Assembly (NCBI GenBank): GCA_025531455.1
Contig: JAMYHL010000020.1
Location: forward strand, 1-64,000
From: Apiotrichum sp. Y4204
Taxonomy: Eukaryota; Basidiomycota; Tremellomycetes; Trichosporonales; Trichosporonaceae
Reading direction: 5' to 3'
DNA length: 64,000 bases
Part shown: positions 30,571-44,559 of the stretch, piece by piece
Position numbering within the stretch: position 1 is the first letter of the stretch
How the letters are laid out: the number at the start of each line of letters is the position of its first letter
Translations under genes and position numbers: made by a program
Notes under the pieces: model-generated
What the model was told of the DNA's origin: nothing
Seen by the model: the letters and a program-made list of their open reading frames with translations, nothing else
Databases searched by the model: none

Positions 30571-33500
30571 ATGCCGACTCTGCTCCGGCGTCAGTCGCCG
30601 AATCCAATATCGTTTGTCTGCGGCGACAAGACGCTCTCATGGGAAGGTACGTTGGGAATCGGGGGCAGTCAGGACTTGGCGCAAACTGACCGCGTTCCAG
30701 CATCATGGTACACTCAAGCGTTCTACACGGCAAGCTCGAGCTTCTACGATACCTACGCGCTTCATGGACCGATCAATCCGCCATGGGAGGTGTGGGGGAC
30801 AATCTCAGCATGCCAGCCACCTCTGACCGCAACGTATACCCCTAGCCCGATCAGTGCGTCGTTGACTGTGAGCCCTAGTCTGAGCAGCCCCGCACCGCCG
30901 CGGTCGACTCTAGTGCCGCCGGCTTCAACCGCTTCTCCGACGTTGGGACCGGTGGCAACGAGGACTTTCTCCACAGCCATTGCCTCACAGTCGGCCCTCA
31001 TGACGAGCACAGCAGCCATTCCTTCTGTCACACTCCTGCCTTCGTCGTCCGCTCAATCTTCCTCCTTTTCCTCGGTATCTTCAAACTCTGCGGCTCCCAC
31101 AACACCGCTTGGGGCTTTCGACGCAGGTCACGCAGGATCGTGGGACGCGCAGGCCAAGGGGGCGGTCTTCATTGCCATCGTAACTTTCGGGATCGGCGTT
31201 CTCGTCTGGTGCCTGTGGGCAGCACTTCGCCGGCCATGTCATGTTTTCTGCTCCCCTCGCTCCTGGTTCCTTCCCCCGTCGTAGGTACCCTGTCTGCCGA
31301 CTTGAACTCACAGAATACAGATCCCGACCATCAGCGCCGACACTCCTTGCGTTTCTTGCTCCATTCCTTCACCTCCCAGCATTGACATCTCTAACAAGCG
31401 AGGCAACTGTGTTCACACACGTCAACGCGTCAATCCTCGGCATGGTGACGCTGTGTACCGTTCTCAGCCTAGCTGTCTTCCTCCCCTTGATTGTGGCAGG
31501 TGTGCCACATTTGGATATCACTTCGCCAGGGCCCACTCTTAGCGGTCGCTTTGGAAGTTTTACCAATCTCTCCATCCTACGACTCCTCAATGCCCTCGAC
31601 CCGAGTCCTTCCGCTCCGCGGTTCACCACTCGCGCTCTCGCTTCCACTCTCGCGCCGGCCATCAGTTCGGCTCGCCCCCGCCTTCTTGCCTTGATGGTTC
31701 TTTCGGCCACAGTTTGGGTGGGGGGATGTTTGTTTATCATCTGGCATGTTTCGTGTCGCCTCTTCCGATACGTCAAGGCGTTCGATGATGCTTGTGCTGG
31801 CCAGGAAATGGTGTTTGTTCCCAACCAGAAGTCGTGGAATGGTATGTCGGAGTCGACAATCAAGGACGCGCTGTCAAGTCTTTGCAAGGCGGAAGGGAGG
31901 CCCATTGCAGCTGTCTTCTCGGTAGGGTAAGTGCTTTCCTCGAACCCACCTAACGACATAGCCACTTCCTTAATGTTCGTGCAAATGTTGAAGAACGGAG
32001 CCATGTTCACCACGCTTTGGAAGAAGCCGAGGCCAAGTACATCAAGGCACTTGCCCCGTCGCCTACATCACCGACGCGGGTGGAATTGGGTTCCTTGGCA
32101 GCTACCTCCTCGAGCCTTGGTCTCACGTCCTCCAGCCGGGCAACTGGATTTAACGAGAGCATCACCGACTTTTCCCCTATGATCCCACAAGGGTCAGCCT
32201 TCCTTGAAGTTCAGCAACGGAGCTCAGTCATCCGTCACAAAGGACGCCTAATGATCGGCCAGCGGGTCATTCGTGACGATGACGGGACCTTCCTTCCTGC
32301 TCCCGGAGATTCAGACGAGGACGTTGTGGCTTTGCAGAGCGCTCCGATTCTCGAATCCTTGGAACTGAGGGGTGACGGCTTTCAAGCTGAGGGACATGGG
32401 GATGGTGGGGAGAGCTCCGAGGCTTGGAAGGGCACGGAGTCACCAAGAGAAAAGGAGCGGCCCCTTTCCTCGCAAACCATTTGGACCGCGGAAAACAAGA
32501 ATTTCCCAGACCAGGTCGTGACTCCACCTGTCTCACAAGTACTCAACTCCGACCTCATCTCTATCAGAGCGGAGATCACCTCGGCCCGAGCAAGGCTCAC
32601 CAAGCTGAACGCTGTGACGAGCCGGGCGCAGACTCAGGCCCTCGCATTGTTGACCAGCGGTGAGGGCTCTAGTGAAACTCCTCGCGTGGGGTGCATCATT
32701 GTTGGACGTGGCGTCAAGGAACTTCCAAACGCGATTGATCTTCCTGGTCGGACCAAGGAAGATATTTTGTGGCAGAACCTCGGTGGACCTGATGGGCGCC
32801 TGATGTTTTGGATCAAAGCTGTTGGCATCATGGTTCTCGTTGCTGGACTCTGTGAGTTTCAAGGTCGTCGACCATTTTTGACTCCCAGCCCTTCCCTTCC
32901 TTGGCCTAGCGGTGGCCAGCGCCCCTGGTGTTGCGTATTATCTTCACTTTTTCAAGCCCCTCGCTCAAAACGATGGCATCAGCAGTGGCATTACCGAGGG
33001 CTTTGTCGCGGCGTTCGGGGTAACACTGAGCCTTGTTATCGGTGTCAGTCTTATACAATGTGAGTTTTCTTTGGGGTACCACTGCTGACTCTTGAGTGTT
33101 TGCCAGACAGTCACGGCCCATCTCGTACACTGCTCAACAATCGCTCGGCTTGAAAGGTTCCTTCTATCTGCTCGTGGGTGTCAGTGCTGGTACCCGTCTA
33201 ATTACAGCTGTTTCCGGGCACTGTATTCTTCCTCCTTGTGGGAGGTCTGATATTCGCAATCCCCTCTTTCCATTCGAACTCTCAAGAGTCGCGTAACGTT
33301 GCAGATGGATTGGCATACCTCGGTACGTGTTTTGACTGTTCCTGGACTGACGTTAGGATATCTTTCGCTTGTTATGGCAATCAGTGTCTGCGTTCTCGTC
33401 CCCGGTCTGTTTGTGCTTCAACCTGGACGCCTCCTTCGATGGTACCGTACGACCCGCAAAGCTACCACCCCCCGACAACGCTACCAAGCGAGTCGCCCTC

Positions 33501-34309
33501 CCAATTTCAACCCAGCGACATCGCTAGCACCTCTTGTTGCTGCCTTTTTTCACTTATCCGCGTTCTCCGGACTGTTTCCTCTTTTAGTTGCCCCAGTTCT
33601 CATTCTCGCATACCTCGCACTGGTCGCGATGTGCTGGCTGGGAACCCATGTGTGGTGCATCTCGCGCGGAGGCCCGTCCAACGGGCAGATGGCGCTTTGG
33701 GTTGTCCGCCGGCTGGGTTGGGCGGTTTGCCTCCAGCCCTTTGTCCTCGCACTCGTGCTGCTTTCTCGCAGAGAGTTCACGATTGGAGGAGTTGGACTCG
33801 GTATCACTGCCGTTGGCCTTGGCATCAGCGAGATCATCACCTTCAGGTTACGCAGAAATATGCGCGCGGACCCCATCTTCCTTGAGCGGGCCGATTTACC
33901 CAGCAGTTTGGCGACCTCCCGACAACGTGAATCGGACGCGTCGCTTTTGGCCACACCTTACACCCTTCCAAGCATGCTGGCTGGTCTTAGCAAACTCTCC
34001 GATGGCAACCCTCTACCGCTTCCCACCGAGCACATCAACGATATGGCCTCTACCGAACGAGCTGCACATGCTACTCCCCACGTCACCGTTGATGTGTTCG
34101 AAACCACTCCAAACGTCCCAGTTGTATTTATGAACCCGAGAGATGAGTACCGCGGGTACATTTATCCGCCAGAGCTCATTGCCCCGGCCCCCGCCATTTG
34201 GCTCCCCCGAGATGCCCACGGTCACGCCCAGCGCGAGGCCGAAGCACTGGCAGTTGAAGGGCTTGAGGTAGTTCTTGACCCTGAATCGACGATGCCGCTT
34301 GCAGGTTGA
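30571..34309 (+). CDS. CSC1/TMEM63/OSCA-like (DUF221) polytopic membrane protein, divergent
   Basis: The start at 30571 gives MPTLLRRQSPNPISFVCGD. The N-terminal 170 or so residues after the first splice are Ser/Thr/Pro-rich, probably extracellular and O-glycosylated. A first span (GAVFIAIVTFGIGVLVWCLW) and two more (ILGMVTLCTVLSLAVFLPLI; LLALMVLSATVWVGGCLFII) precede a long cytosolic part containing EDILWQNLGGPDGRL, which resembles the ENL preceding the pore domain. At least six further spans follow (ITEGFVAAFGVTLSLVIGVS, GTVFFLLVGGLIFAIP, LVMAISVCVLVPGLFV and others), then a cytosolic tail. This order (1 + 2 spans, cytosolic domain, multi-span block, tail with PRxRYxAxxPP) matches DUF221 calcium-permeable stress-gated channels. 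Similarity is weak, so function is inferred; several introns near 31270, 31927, 32850, 33060-33205 and 33325. Confidence 0.6.
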
Positions 34310-35190
34310 GCGGTGGAGATGACAAAAGCAAACTGGTTTTGAATTCCAGTACCGCCGGCTTATATTTGCTGTAGAAAACGACGTACAATACGACGTATGA
34401 TAGTTCCTTATAGATGTTTTATGAATGTTTAGTGCTTGTAACCTTTCACCAAGAGAACATCGCTCCCGATGCCACTAATGCGTGTCCGTCGCGGATTAGA
34501 ACAAAAGTGGTGAGGACCTATCCTGTTCCGAAATGGATGAAGGAAGACGTGTGCCAACTAAAAGAGGGATATTTACGAGCGGCGCCTTGTGTCACCGACC
34601 CCTTCGTCCCTTGCAGACAGGTAGATATGTAGACCGATCTGGGCTTCATGCAGCAACGGCGATTACGAATGCATGATCATGCACGACCGCAGCTGACGAC
34701 CGGCGACGGGTCAGTCGATGAGCGGCGTACAGATTGAGTCGAGGGTGACTGGATGTGTGGGAAGTGCGGGGTCCCCGGATTGATGGCATCATCGCGTGTG
34801 TGTGCACTACGATAGCACCCGCCGCCGCCCAGCCTGTGCCGTGCCGCACTCGGCAACTACCGTCACAGTGAGAGAGTGATACTTACGAGTCGACCTGCCG
34901 CCATCTCGCTGTCAGCCTCTTTCTCCTTCTCTGTCCTTTATCTCAATACATCTCTATCTGACATCTATCTGTCTACCACACTTGTCGTCGCATCGGGTCC
35001 GTCTTACCGTTTCTCCCATCTACAGTCCACCAATCGGTCTGGCGCCGCCGCCGTCGTGTCTATACCCCAGGCCGCCCCATCTAACAGCAATCTAGGACGC
35101 CATCTTCACTGATTCCTCTTCACCGCGTTACATCTCTGCTTCCTCGTGTATCCCTACTGCAAGGTCGGATGTACCCTTCACTTCAACACG
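34310..35190. promoter_or_regulatory. Intergenic region upstream of ATG11
   Basis: 881 bp with the 3' UTR of the CSC1-like gene and the ATG11 promoter and leader. It contains a perfect 12-bp palindrome GCATGATCATGC (34671-34682) and a pyrimidine-rich stretch before the ATG. No gene is seen. Confidence 0.4.
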
Positions 35191-38100
35191 ATGGACGTCT
35201 ACATAGCCTCTGATGGCGGCCTCGTTAAGATCCCGCACGCTCTCAGCGATTACGACTCGTGAGTTGCCACCCGATCTGGACAGTTGTGGACGAGTCAGTG
35301 TGCGGTATGCTGGACCCAACACTGTGTTAGCCATTGTGATCAATGTCATCACTGAGTTGGGTGGGGCACTCACTCCATTCCCTTTCTACTCGTCTTCTTC
35401 ACCCAGTGTCGTCTTGCTTTCCCCACATTCCACATCCCTTGCACCGTCACTGACGCCAGTCTCGAGGGAGTCTATGCCGATGTTTCAGCTGCCACAGGAG
35501 TCATATCGGGGAACGTGCTTCTCTTCACCGAAAATGGTCGCGAGCTACGACAGGAGGTTCTCGAGGAGCTGTGGGAGCGCGGCGGACATGCAGGAACAAG
35601 TACGGTGAGTGGGCGCCAGGCTTGTCCCAGTTGTGGCCGACTGCTGTTACTGTCGTCTTTGGGGCAGAACGTCAAGCCACTGTCAGGACTAACCCCTGCA
35701 GCCCCGCAGCCATGCAGTCTACCTCTTCAATCGCGAAACGTTCTTCACAGATCCCGACCGTTGGGCCAACGAGCTCAGGGAAGAGATCGCATTTCCACAA
35801 CCGCTCGACTGTACGTTTCCCAGCGTTCCAAGACATTGCTCACTCCAGTAACTTCACCATCAACTTCCTTCGAGGTTGCATACGACCATCTGTGTCATCT
35901 TCAGTCTCTGTTCTCCGCTCAAGCGCGTGCTCTCAGAATCGCGTATGCCAACCTGACTTATCACCTTGAACCGATCTTAGAGGCGTTCCGAGAGTTTACT
36001 TCGCGCATCGATGGACAATTAGACCACCACGAGAAGCTGTTACAGGGCTATGAGATCGACATGGCCATGCTGCCTAAAGTCCGCGTTCACGAAAGCTTGT
36101 TCCGCCGCCGAGACAAGGACGGGGAGGACAGGAAGAAGACACTCGTCGATTGGATTCACGCCAAGAAGATGGAGCAGGTTCGAGATTGGTGCAGAACCGC
36201 GCATGGCGATTTTGTGAACCGTTACAATGCGGTGGCTACAGAAATCGACGACCTTGCTCTTCAGTCTGAGGCAGATCGGCAGTCCGCCGAGGAACGGATA
36301 CTGGCCGTTGAGGGGGAGTTTGCTACCACCTTGTCTGGGATTGAGGGGGCTCTCAGGCAGATTGAGGAGCTGATGCGCATGGGATCATGTGAGTCCGGGT
36401 GAAGATGAGAGCTCACATCGCAGCTGAGTATGAACAAACAACAGCCAAGCTAGACAAGGCCATGCGCGAGGATCTCGCTACCCTCACTCATCTCAAGGTG
36501 CGCGCGAAGAAAAAGTCACTTGTGGGAAACTACTCGGCTAACATTAGAACGAATTCACACTCGAATTGCACGTTCATCTTCGCAATATTGCGAACCTCCA
36601 AGTACGGATAACCAAGTTTACTCGCCCAATGACAGATCTTGATACCGACTTGCGGCAAAAGAATGCCTTTCCCCACCTTGAACGTCTGCACAATCTGCCC
36701 TTTGCATACGCCGCGAACGTCATCGAGATCGTGCATCGCAAGGAGTTCTCTACCACACTGGTTGAGTGGGCGGCGCGCCTCAGCAAAGCTGTCAACACAT
36801 TTCTAGCCAACGAAACTAAGCGTCGACAACAGCATAAAGTAGACAACCAGCTTCCATGGGAGATTACTGCCTTGGAGGACAGCCAGGCACCGCGCCTGGA
36901 CATCAGTGTGGAGGGCGGCAAGGAGGCGCTTGCTGCCGTCGGGATAGGGCGTCGTGACATTGATGGCAAGTATTGTGAGCCCGAAGCAGCAACTAACAGC
37001 AGACCTCCTTAAATGGGCCAACGATCTTCGAGAAGATCCGGACTTCATGGCCATCGAACCCGAACTGAACCCTGTTGGACCACTCGAACATCAGATCTCA
37101 ACGTTACTGGTGACCCTTGACTCCCTAAATGGTGAACTCGAGAGCTCTCTTGAGCAGGCGATGCGTGCTACGACGGGGAATGGCGAGTCCGCAAAGACGC
37201 TCCCTATGTCCGAATATGAGCAGCGTATCGACGAGATGGAGCAGCTGCATCAGGCCCAGCTCCAGGAACTTGAGGAGCGTTACGAGCTGCGGGTCAACAG
37301 CCTCCAGACACGCCAAGCAGAACTTCAAGAAGAGCTTGTACGATTGCGTACCGACCTTAGCGACGAGAGTCTTGCCCGGCAACAGTTGGCCGCTGAGCTG
37401 GACGACAAGACCCGCGAATGCGAGGACAGGGTTCGTGAATCGGAAGAACAGCATGACTTCGTCGTGGCGCTCCAGGCCGACATGGGACAGGAAAAGGACC
37501 GAGCGACCGACCTTGGCGTTCGGCTTCAGGAGGCATTGCTCGATGTGGATGGTCTGCGCAGTGCAGAACAAACTCTCGTCATGCAAATCCGGGAGATGCA
37601 GGAGGACCGCACTCGTCTCATTACCGACCTTGGTGAGGCTCAGCTACAGGCTCAGAACTACGAATCCGAGTTGGCCGGGACGAAAGCAGAGCTGGAGGCA
37701 ACCGCCGCACAGCTCGTCCAAGCTCAGCTGGACAGGGATCAAGCACTCAAGAACCAGTCTGCCGAAGCTGAACGACTCATGCGTGACCGAATTGCCGAGG
37801 CAGATGGAGACCGTGCTGTGCTCGAACACCAAAACCTTACCCTCACCAAAGCTCTTGAGGACGCGCGTACTGAAGCAGCCGAGCATCTCACTGCGGCCAA
37901 AAATGCTGCGGTACGAAAGGAGGACGGTCTCAAAGCCGAATTGTCGTTCACCAAGGTGCAACTGCGCGATGTGCAACGCCGCGAAACGGTGCTCTCTGAT
38001 GAGCTCGCTTTGGCCAAAGACGCCGCGCAGGCACTCACGCAGAAGGAAACGCATCACATGGAACTTGCCAAGGACGCAGTCGTCTTGGCTGGCAAGTATC

Positions 38101-39565
38101 ATGACGCGTGCAAACGTCTCATGGGTGCTATCAACGCCTCCACCACTATCTCTGGATCGCTCTCCCTTCCTGCTCGTCCGAGAACGCCTCCGACAGCCGG
38201 ACCTTCGTCGACCTCCGATCTCAAGGACAGCACTGTTCTGGTGCGGTCACTTGAGACGGCGTCCGCCTTTGAGCTCGAAGGGTTTACCGATGCGGTTCTT
38301 CGTACGATTAATCTTGCCCGGAAGCTGTCAAAGTCGTGCAAACAGTACCGCGAGTCGTCGAGGAACAAGATTACCATCTCCAGCTTTGGTCGTGGTGACC
38401 TGGTGAGATGTGGTTTGCATATCTCTCTAACGTTCAGGTTCTTTTCCTTCCGACCCGCAATGCAGCCGTCAAAGCTTGGGCGGCCTTCAATATCTCGGCT
38501 CCTCATCACTTCCTTCACGTGACAGACGCGATTCAGCGGCAGCTTGTGGGTAAGGACTATTACCTCGCACGTATCACCGGCACGGATGAGGCCGTTGTGA
38601 ACGGCGACTCGCCAGAAACGAATCCTTACGGCCTGGCAGAGGGTTTACGCTACTACTCGCACCATGTTGAGGAATGGACGCCCGGCTCAAAGAGCCAGAA
38701 CCGCCGCGCAGCGTCGAGCTCTGTTGCCAATACCAGTGGCTCGCCTCTCGTTACGCCTGCTCCCAGCCGTGTCCGGGCAGTGAGCAGCTTCTACCCAGCA
38801 TCTGAGCGTCTGGAACGTCAAAGTTCATCCCAATCTGCTCCTCCTCCTTCACCCCCTCAACGGTTCTCTTCACCCACGTCTGAACCAATGCAGCGAGGCG
38901 TTTCGGCCCAGGCTCATACCCCGTCAAGGGAGAATACTGCGTCCCCGCTTGACGTCCCTGCCCAAGGGTCCCCACTCACTCGGGCGTCTACGGGTTCCCC
39001 TGCAGGTCGCCGCACGCATGCCCGGTCGCCCCAGCCCCTTCCCCTGCGATCTATATACGCAAAATCTCCTCCTCCCCCACCGACCTCTCCCACATCTCCC
39101 ATAGCACTTCGCACGACTGCACCTAGAGGGGGACCTCTGCGCTCGCACCGCACGAGTCTCAGCTCCGCCGCCTCACCGCCGGTCCGTGAAGGATTCATTG
39201 GTAACCGACCGAGCTCGGTCACGTCATCGTCCTCGTCTGCCCCTCGTGGTCTTGCGATCCCCACACCTAATGCGAAAGCTGCACCGGCTGCGCCGATTGC
39301 AACCTCAGCAGACGAGAGCCCATCGTCCTTCGAGGGTCCACGAGTTACCAAGAAGACATCAGTCGCCAGCTTGAGGGGTAAAAATGATGATCTCTTTCGA
39401 CCGTCCCCACTCGGAGGGCACGCGATGAAGGCCGAGGGGAGCGGCACCGGAAGTGGGTTTCTCTCTGGTCTGAGCCTCACGCGTAAGCGTCACTCCTCGA
39501 GTGCCGGTACTATGCCACCGACAGCTGTGGACATGCTGAAGCGGTTGGATAGCGGGACAAGTTGA
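35191..39565 (+). CDS. ATG11: Autophagy scaffold protein ATG11 (FIP200/RB1CC1-like)
   Basis: Family role: the scaffold that organises the phagophore assembly site in selective autophagy, binding cargo receptors and Atg1/Atg9. Exon 1 (35191 to about 35258) encodes MDVYIASDGGLVKIPHALSD, the N-terminal ubiquitin-like segment, continued after a roughly 200-nt intron by GNVLLFTENGRELRQEVLEE. A helical domain follows (FEVAYDHLCHLQSLFSAQAR). A long central coiled coil lies at about 37190-38100, and the C-terminal claw domain is marked by FGRGDLVLFLPTRNAAVKAW, AAFNISAPHHFL and LVGKDYYLARIT. A Ser/Pro-rich tail of about 300 residues continues to 39565. Exon joins were followed through most of the gene; the one at about 35606-35700 (T-S-T to P-R-S-H-A-V-Y) is the least certain. 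Confidence 0.92.
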
Positions 39566-39735
39566 GCAGTGGCGCAAATTGACTTCAAGAAGTGAATGGT
39601 CACATGTAAACTGCTGCATTTATGAACAATAGAAGACTATTATCTACATTTGGGTATGAATCCTGATATAACATGTGCTGCCCCACATTGTACTGTACAA
39701 AGTTGGTCGTAGGGTTTATGATCTGATGCCTGGTG

Positions 39736-41767
39736 CTACCAGCGAGACTCTCCATCCGAATCCTCAAGGCCACTCTCTTCCACATGGAAAGTTCCAACTC
39801 CTTCGAAGTCAGAGTCGATTTCCGAGTCATCTTCCGGAACTGTCATTTCCACAGCTCCCTCGGTTCCTTCCACCGTGGCGTCACCATTGACGAGTGAGTT
39901 CCCCATCTCAGTCTCTCTGTCGTCCTGCTTGGCCTGAAGGACTAAGTTCGTCGCCTCGAGAACCGTCCGTATGAGCGGCAGGCGAGCCCTCTCACGCCAT
40001 TGCTTGAGGGGATGGTTCATTACTGATGATGTTAGTGATTTTGAAGCATGGAGCAAGTGGCTCACGGGCATCGAACAGTATGAAGGTCATCTAGTCGTCA
40101 GCAGTTGGCCAGAATAAACCACCCACCATTGCCTTGTTCCCGGAATTCATGGTGTCGTCAATGCTTGCAAACTCTTCGGGTTGAATGAGCTCGAGAATGT
40201 CGCGTACGGTGCGTTTCGTGACACCAAACTCTGTTTTGTCGCCTTCCTGGCCAGCCTCAACCGCAGCCCATAACACAGCCGTGTCGAGCAACAGTCTCTC
40301 TCCCAGTCCCTGGGGGGTGGCATGGGCTGGATAGAGCCAAGAGTCGGGGTGCAGCTCGGTATGCCAGTCTCCTATATTAAGACTGACCGTGCCAAACGTA
40401 GTGTAATCGCTCTGCGACGAGTGCATGAGGATGTCTTATGTCAGTCGCCTAACAGGCCAGTCTGGGACTCACAGACAGGACCCCTGCCAGCATCAAGCCA
40501 CAAAGTTGCGAGCTTGCGGTTTATCAAGCTTGAGATCATTCCCCGCGGGAAGAGCTTTGTATGACCAAAACGGTATTCCGACGTGTGGGTCCCATCACGC
40601 TCGCGCTCTTCTTGGGCCACCCAATGGCCGTTCTCGCGCTTAACATCAAACGTGTTGCTATCCTCGGGGCTGGCAGCGTACCATGTCGCAGCGTAACCCA
40701 AGTCGACGACTTTCGAGGGATCATCATCGCGGAAACGCATGTCAAGAGCCACAAACAAGCCTCGGCCAACGGCAGGGGTGAGGAATTCCTCCAACTTGGT
40801 GGTGTTCCAGTTTGGAACGTCCTTGTTTCTGACTTCCAATGCTTTGAAAGTTCCACCTTGCGAAGCCGCGAAGACTGCCTGTTGGGCAAGATCAAAGTAA
40901 TCGGCCGGGTCGGGTGTCTGTTCTGCATCTGCAGTTGCTTCGTCCAGTTGCTGGCTGATGGATTCCACTATCTCGCCCACAGTATCCGCGTTGAGTTCAG
41001 TGAGGGGAACCTCCACGTCGTGTGGTGTCAGCACTTCTGCCACAGTCTCCTCCTCGTCAGAGAGACTGAGGGTGGTTATAGCCGGAGTTCGCTTCCCTTG
41101 CTTCAAGGCTGTGTTCTCCTTGCGAATCTGTTTGACGAGCTGTTTCATATTCGTGGCGATCACTGGCGCCTGGTTCGTTAGCCACTTTCAGCGTGGTTTG
41201 TCCACTCACGACGTTCACAAAAAGCTCCTTTGGAAGCAAAGTGTTCGGAAGAGGAACCTTGGAAATGGCGGGGTCAACAGAGGGGGGAGGGATTTTGCTG
41301 GCCGGGTCGCGTTTGATAGCCGCAAGGTAGTCGAGCCACGAAGGGTCATTGAGACGGAGGTGATGTATGTACTCGACGACATACTCGATCTGCTTGAGGC
41401 TGAAGAGCAGCATTTTGGACCCATCAACGAGCGAGCCTGCCAAACAAAAAGGTGCCATCAGAACCAATTTCGAATCCGGTGATCCCATAACGGGGTGGTC
41501 AAGGTTCCCACGCGTCTTTCGGTTCCAGACGCACCAATGTACAGTTCAATGCCCTCTTTGTCTTGTTCGCGTAGAGGATGGGCGGTGTCGCCCAGCGCGT
41601 TTGGATGCATGACCGAATAGATGGCATTGCGCTGAAGAAGGAGTCAGCAGAGTTGGAGTCCAGATTCTGATTCTCACACTGTAAGGGGAGCACGAACGGC
41701 CCCAGGTCCACACTATGTCAGACCAACGGTAGAAACCCTCCTGTAGGGTGACCATGGCGTCCGCCAT
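39736..41767 (-). CDS. Gfd2/YDR514C-like protein, RNase H-fold with apparently degraded DEDDh site
   Basis: The start at 41767 gives MADAMVTLQEGFYRWSDIVW; at least eight exons. The N-terminal half (RNAIYSVMHPNALGD; KMLLFSLKQIEYVVEYIHHL) resembles the fungal Gfd2-type N-terminal region. The C-terminal half has the order of a DEDDh 3'-5' exonuclease: GRGLFVALDMRFRD at motif I, ILMHSSQSDYTTF at motif II, LLLDTAVLW, and SGNKAMMTFILFDAL at motif III. Relative to D-x-E / GH..D / HNAGNDA, the Glu is Arg, and the motif III His and Asp are Met and Lys, while the motif II His and Asp remain. A 25-nt exon (40066-40090) completes motif III. An acidic C-terminus ends at 39736. Yeast Gfd2 is linked to mRNA export genetics; the role here is unknown. 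Confidence 0.68.
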
Positions 41768-42365
41768 CTCGATTTAGCGTAAGGAATAAAAGAGCACGTT
41801 CCGAGCAAGAATGAAGAGAACAATAGTGATGGGACTGGGGGAAAGGTGGAGAATGATGAAACGAGACCAGACAGGCCAGACAAGAGTTGCGTGAAGACAC
41901 ACACAGAGGATCAGAGAGGTGATGTCAACCACCATCAACCACAGAGACAAAGTTGGTTGTCGAGCAGCCGCGAGTGGAGGTCTTCAGACTTGTCACGTGA
42001 CCAAGAGTACGGGGCCCCAAAGTATTTTTGCTTTGTGAATGTATCATGTCGCGGCGGTCGCCGCGTGTGGGGTGCACACGGCTCGTACGGCCTTCGCCGC
42101 GCCGTTAAGCTGTGATACCCCGCCGCCGCGCCACCGTCGCCCCTGGCCCCCATGGAAAAATAAAAACTTTATCGCGCAACGGTAAAAAGGAATGGCCAGA
42201 TGATGACCAGCTGCATGCCTGCATTGGTGTGGGTGGGCCGCGCCGCCGAGTGTCATTGATTCATTGGCATTTGTCTTTGCATGCCTCGCATCGTCCCATT
42301 GTAACACTCACTCGCACACATATATCTATCGACTCGACTCTCCTGCCTGTCGACTTCTTCCAAAC
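41768..42365. promoter_or_regulatory. Divergent promoter region Gfd2-like / PAN6
   Basis: 598 bp between divergent starts. It contains a perfect palindromic E-box GTCACGTGAC (41992-42001). No gene is seen. Confidence 0.45.
41992..42001. promoter_or_regulatory. E-box palindrome GTCACGTGAC
   Basis: Perfect 10-bp palindrome with a CACGTG core, the type bound by bHLH factors such as Cbf1. It could serve either of the two divergent genes. Confidence 0.5.
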
Positions 42366-43788
<1,423 letters not shown>

Positions 43789-44559
43789 ACGGAGCGTGAC
43801 GACGGCGACACGGACTATGTGGTCCACTATAGACTTTCAATGCATTCTAATACATCTTGTCATCCTGCATGTTGAAGTCACCACCACATCGGATGTCAAC
43901 GCCGAAACAACCGTGCCTGGCATTGCCGGCGGCAGAAGTGGACTGAAAACCCTCTCAGGCGCGCACATCGGCCTGAACTACATGTAGTTCATGAGTAGGG
44001 TGTAACACAGTAGAGTTGGGATTTCACCAACATAAGCGTTCACCACGCCAAGGAATCGCGAGGGAACTGGGAAACCATATTAAGGAGTTTGGAAGCAACC
44101 TCGTCGGGGACCAACAGCCGACGCGCGTGCCCAATTCCCATGTTCCCAGCGCCCACGTTGCACGTTCCTATTCCATCACAGCGTGTAGCATAGAGTAGTG
44201 ATCGTAGTGAGCTGGCCAGGAGCAGGAATGTGGCGGAAGGCAGGTGACAGACGCCCTCTTTCGCCACTCCATCCCACTCTGCCATTCCGCTCTGGCTCGC
44301 CGATTGGAGCAACGGGGCAAGAAGGAAACTACTCCGAGAGGCCGGGATGCATCCTCCTGGGTGGCGTCCAACGACCTCTTCAAGCTTCCCGGCCGGATCA
44401 GTAGTGCCAGAACCGTCGCGAGATCATCTGTGCAGCCTTAATGCTTCTTCAAGTTGCAGGTATTTTCTTCATACATATCATCAAACTGCTGACATTGGCG
44501 ACCTTCTACCTCGGATCCTCGGACCTCGGTGGGTGTCGGTACGATGCACGGTTGCAAGC
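43789..44559. other. Convergent 3' intergenic region PAN6 / HSP12-type gene
   Basis: 771 bp with no supported gene. Frames on both strands are unlike any family and lack splice structure. Probably 3' UTRs and spacer. Confidence 0.4.

Noticed and set aside
34671..34682. 12-bp palindrome GCATGATCATGC
   Set aside because: Perfect, but short and isolated; expected by chance in 64 kb at roughly this level, so not reported as a finding.
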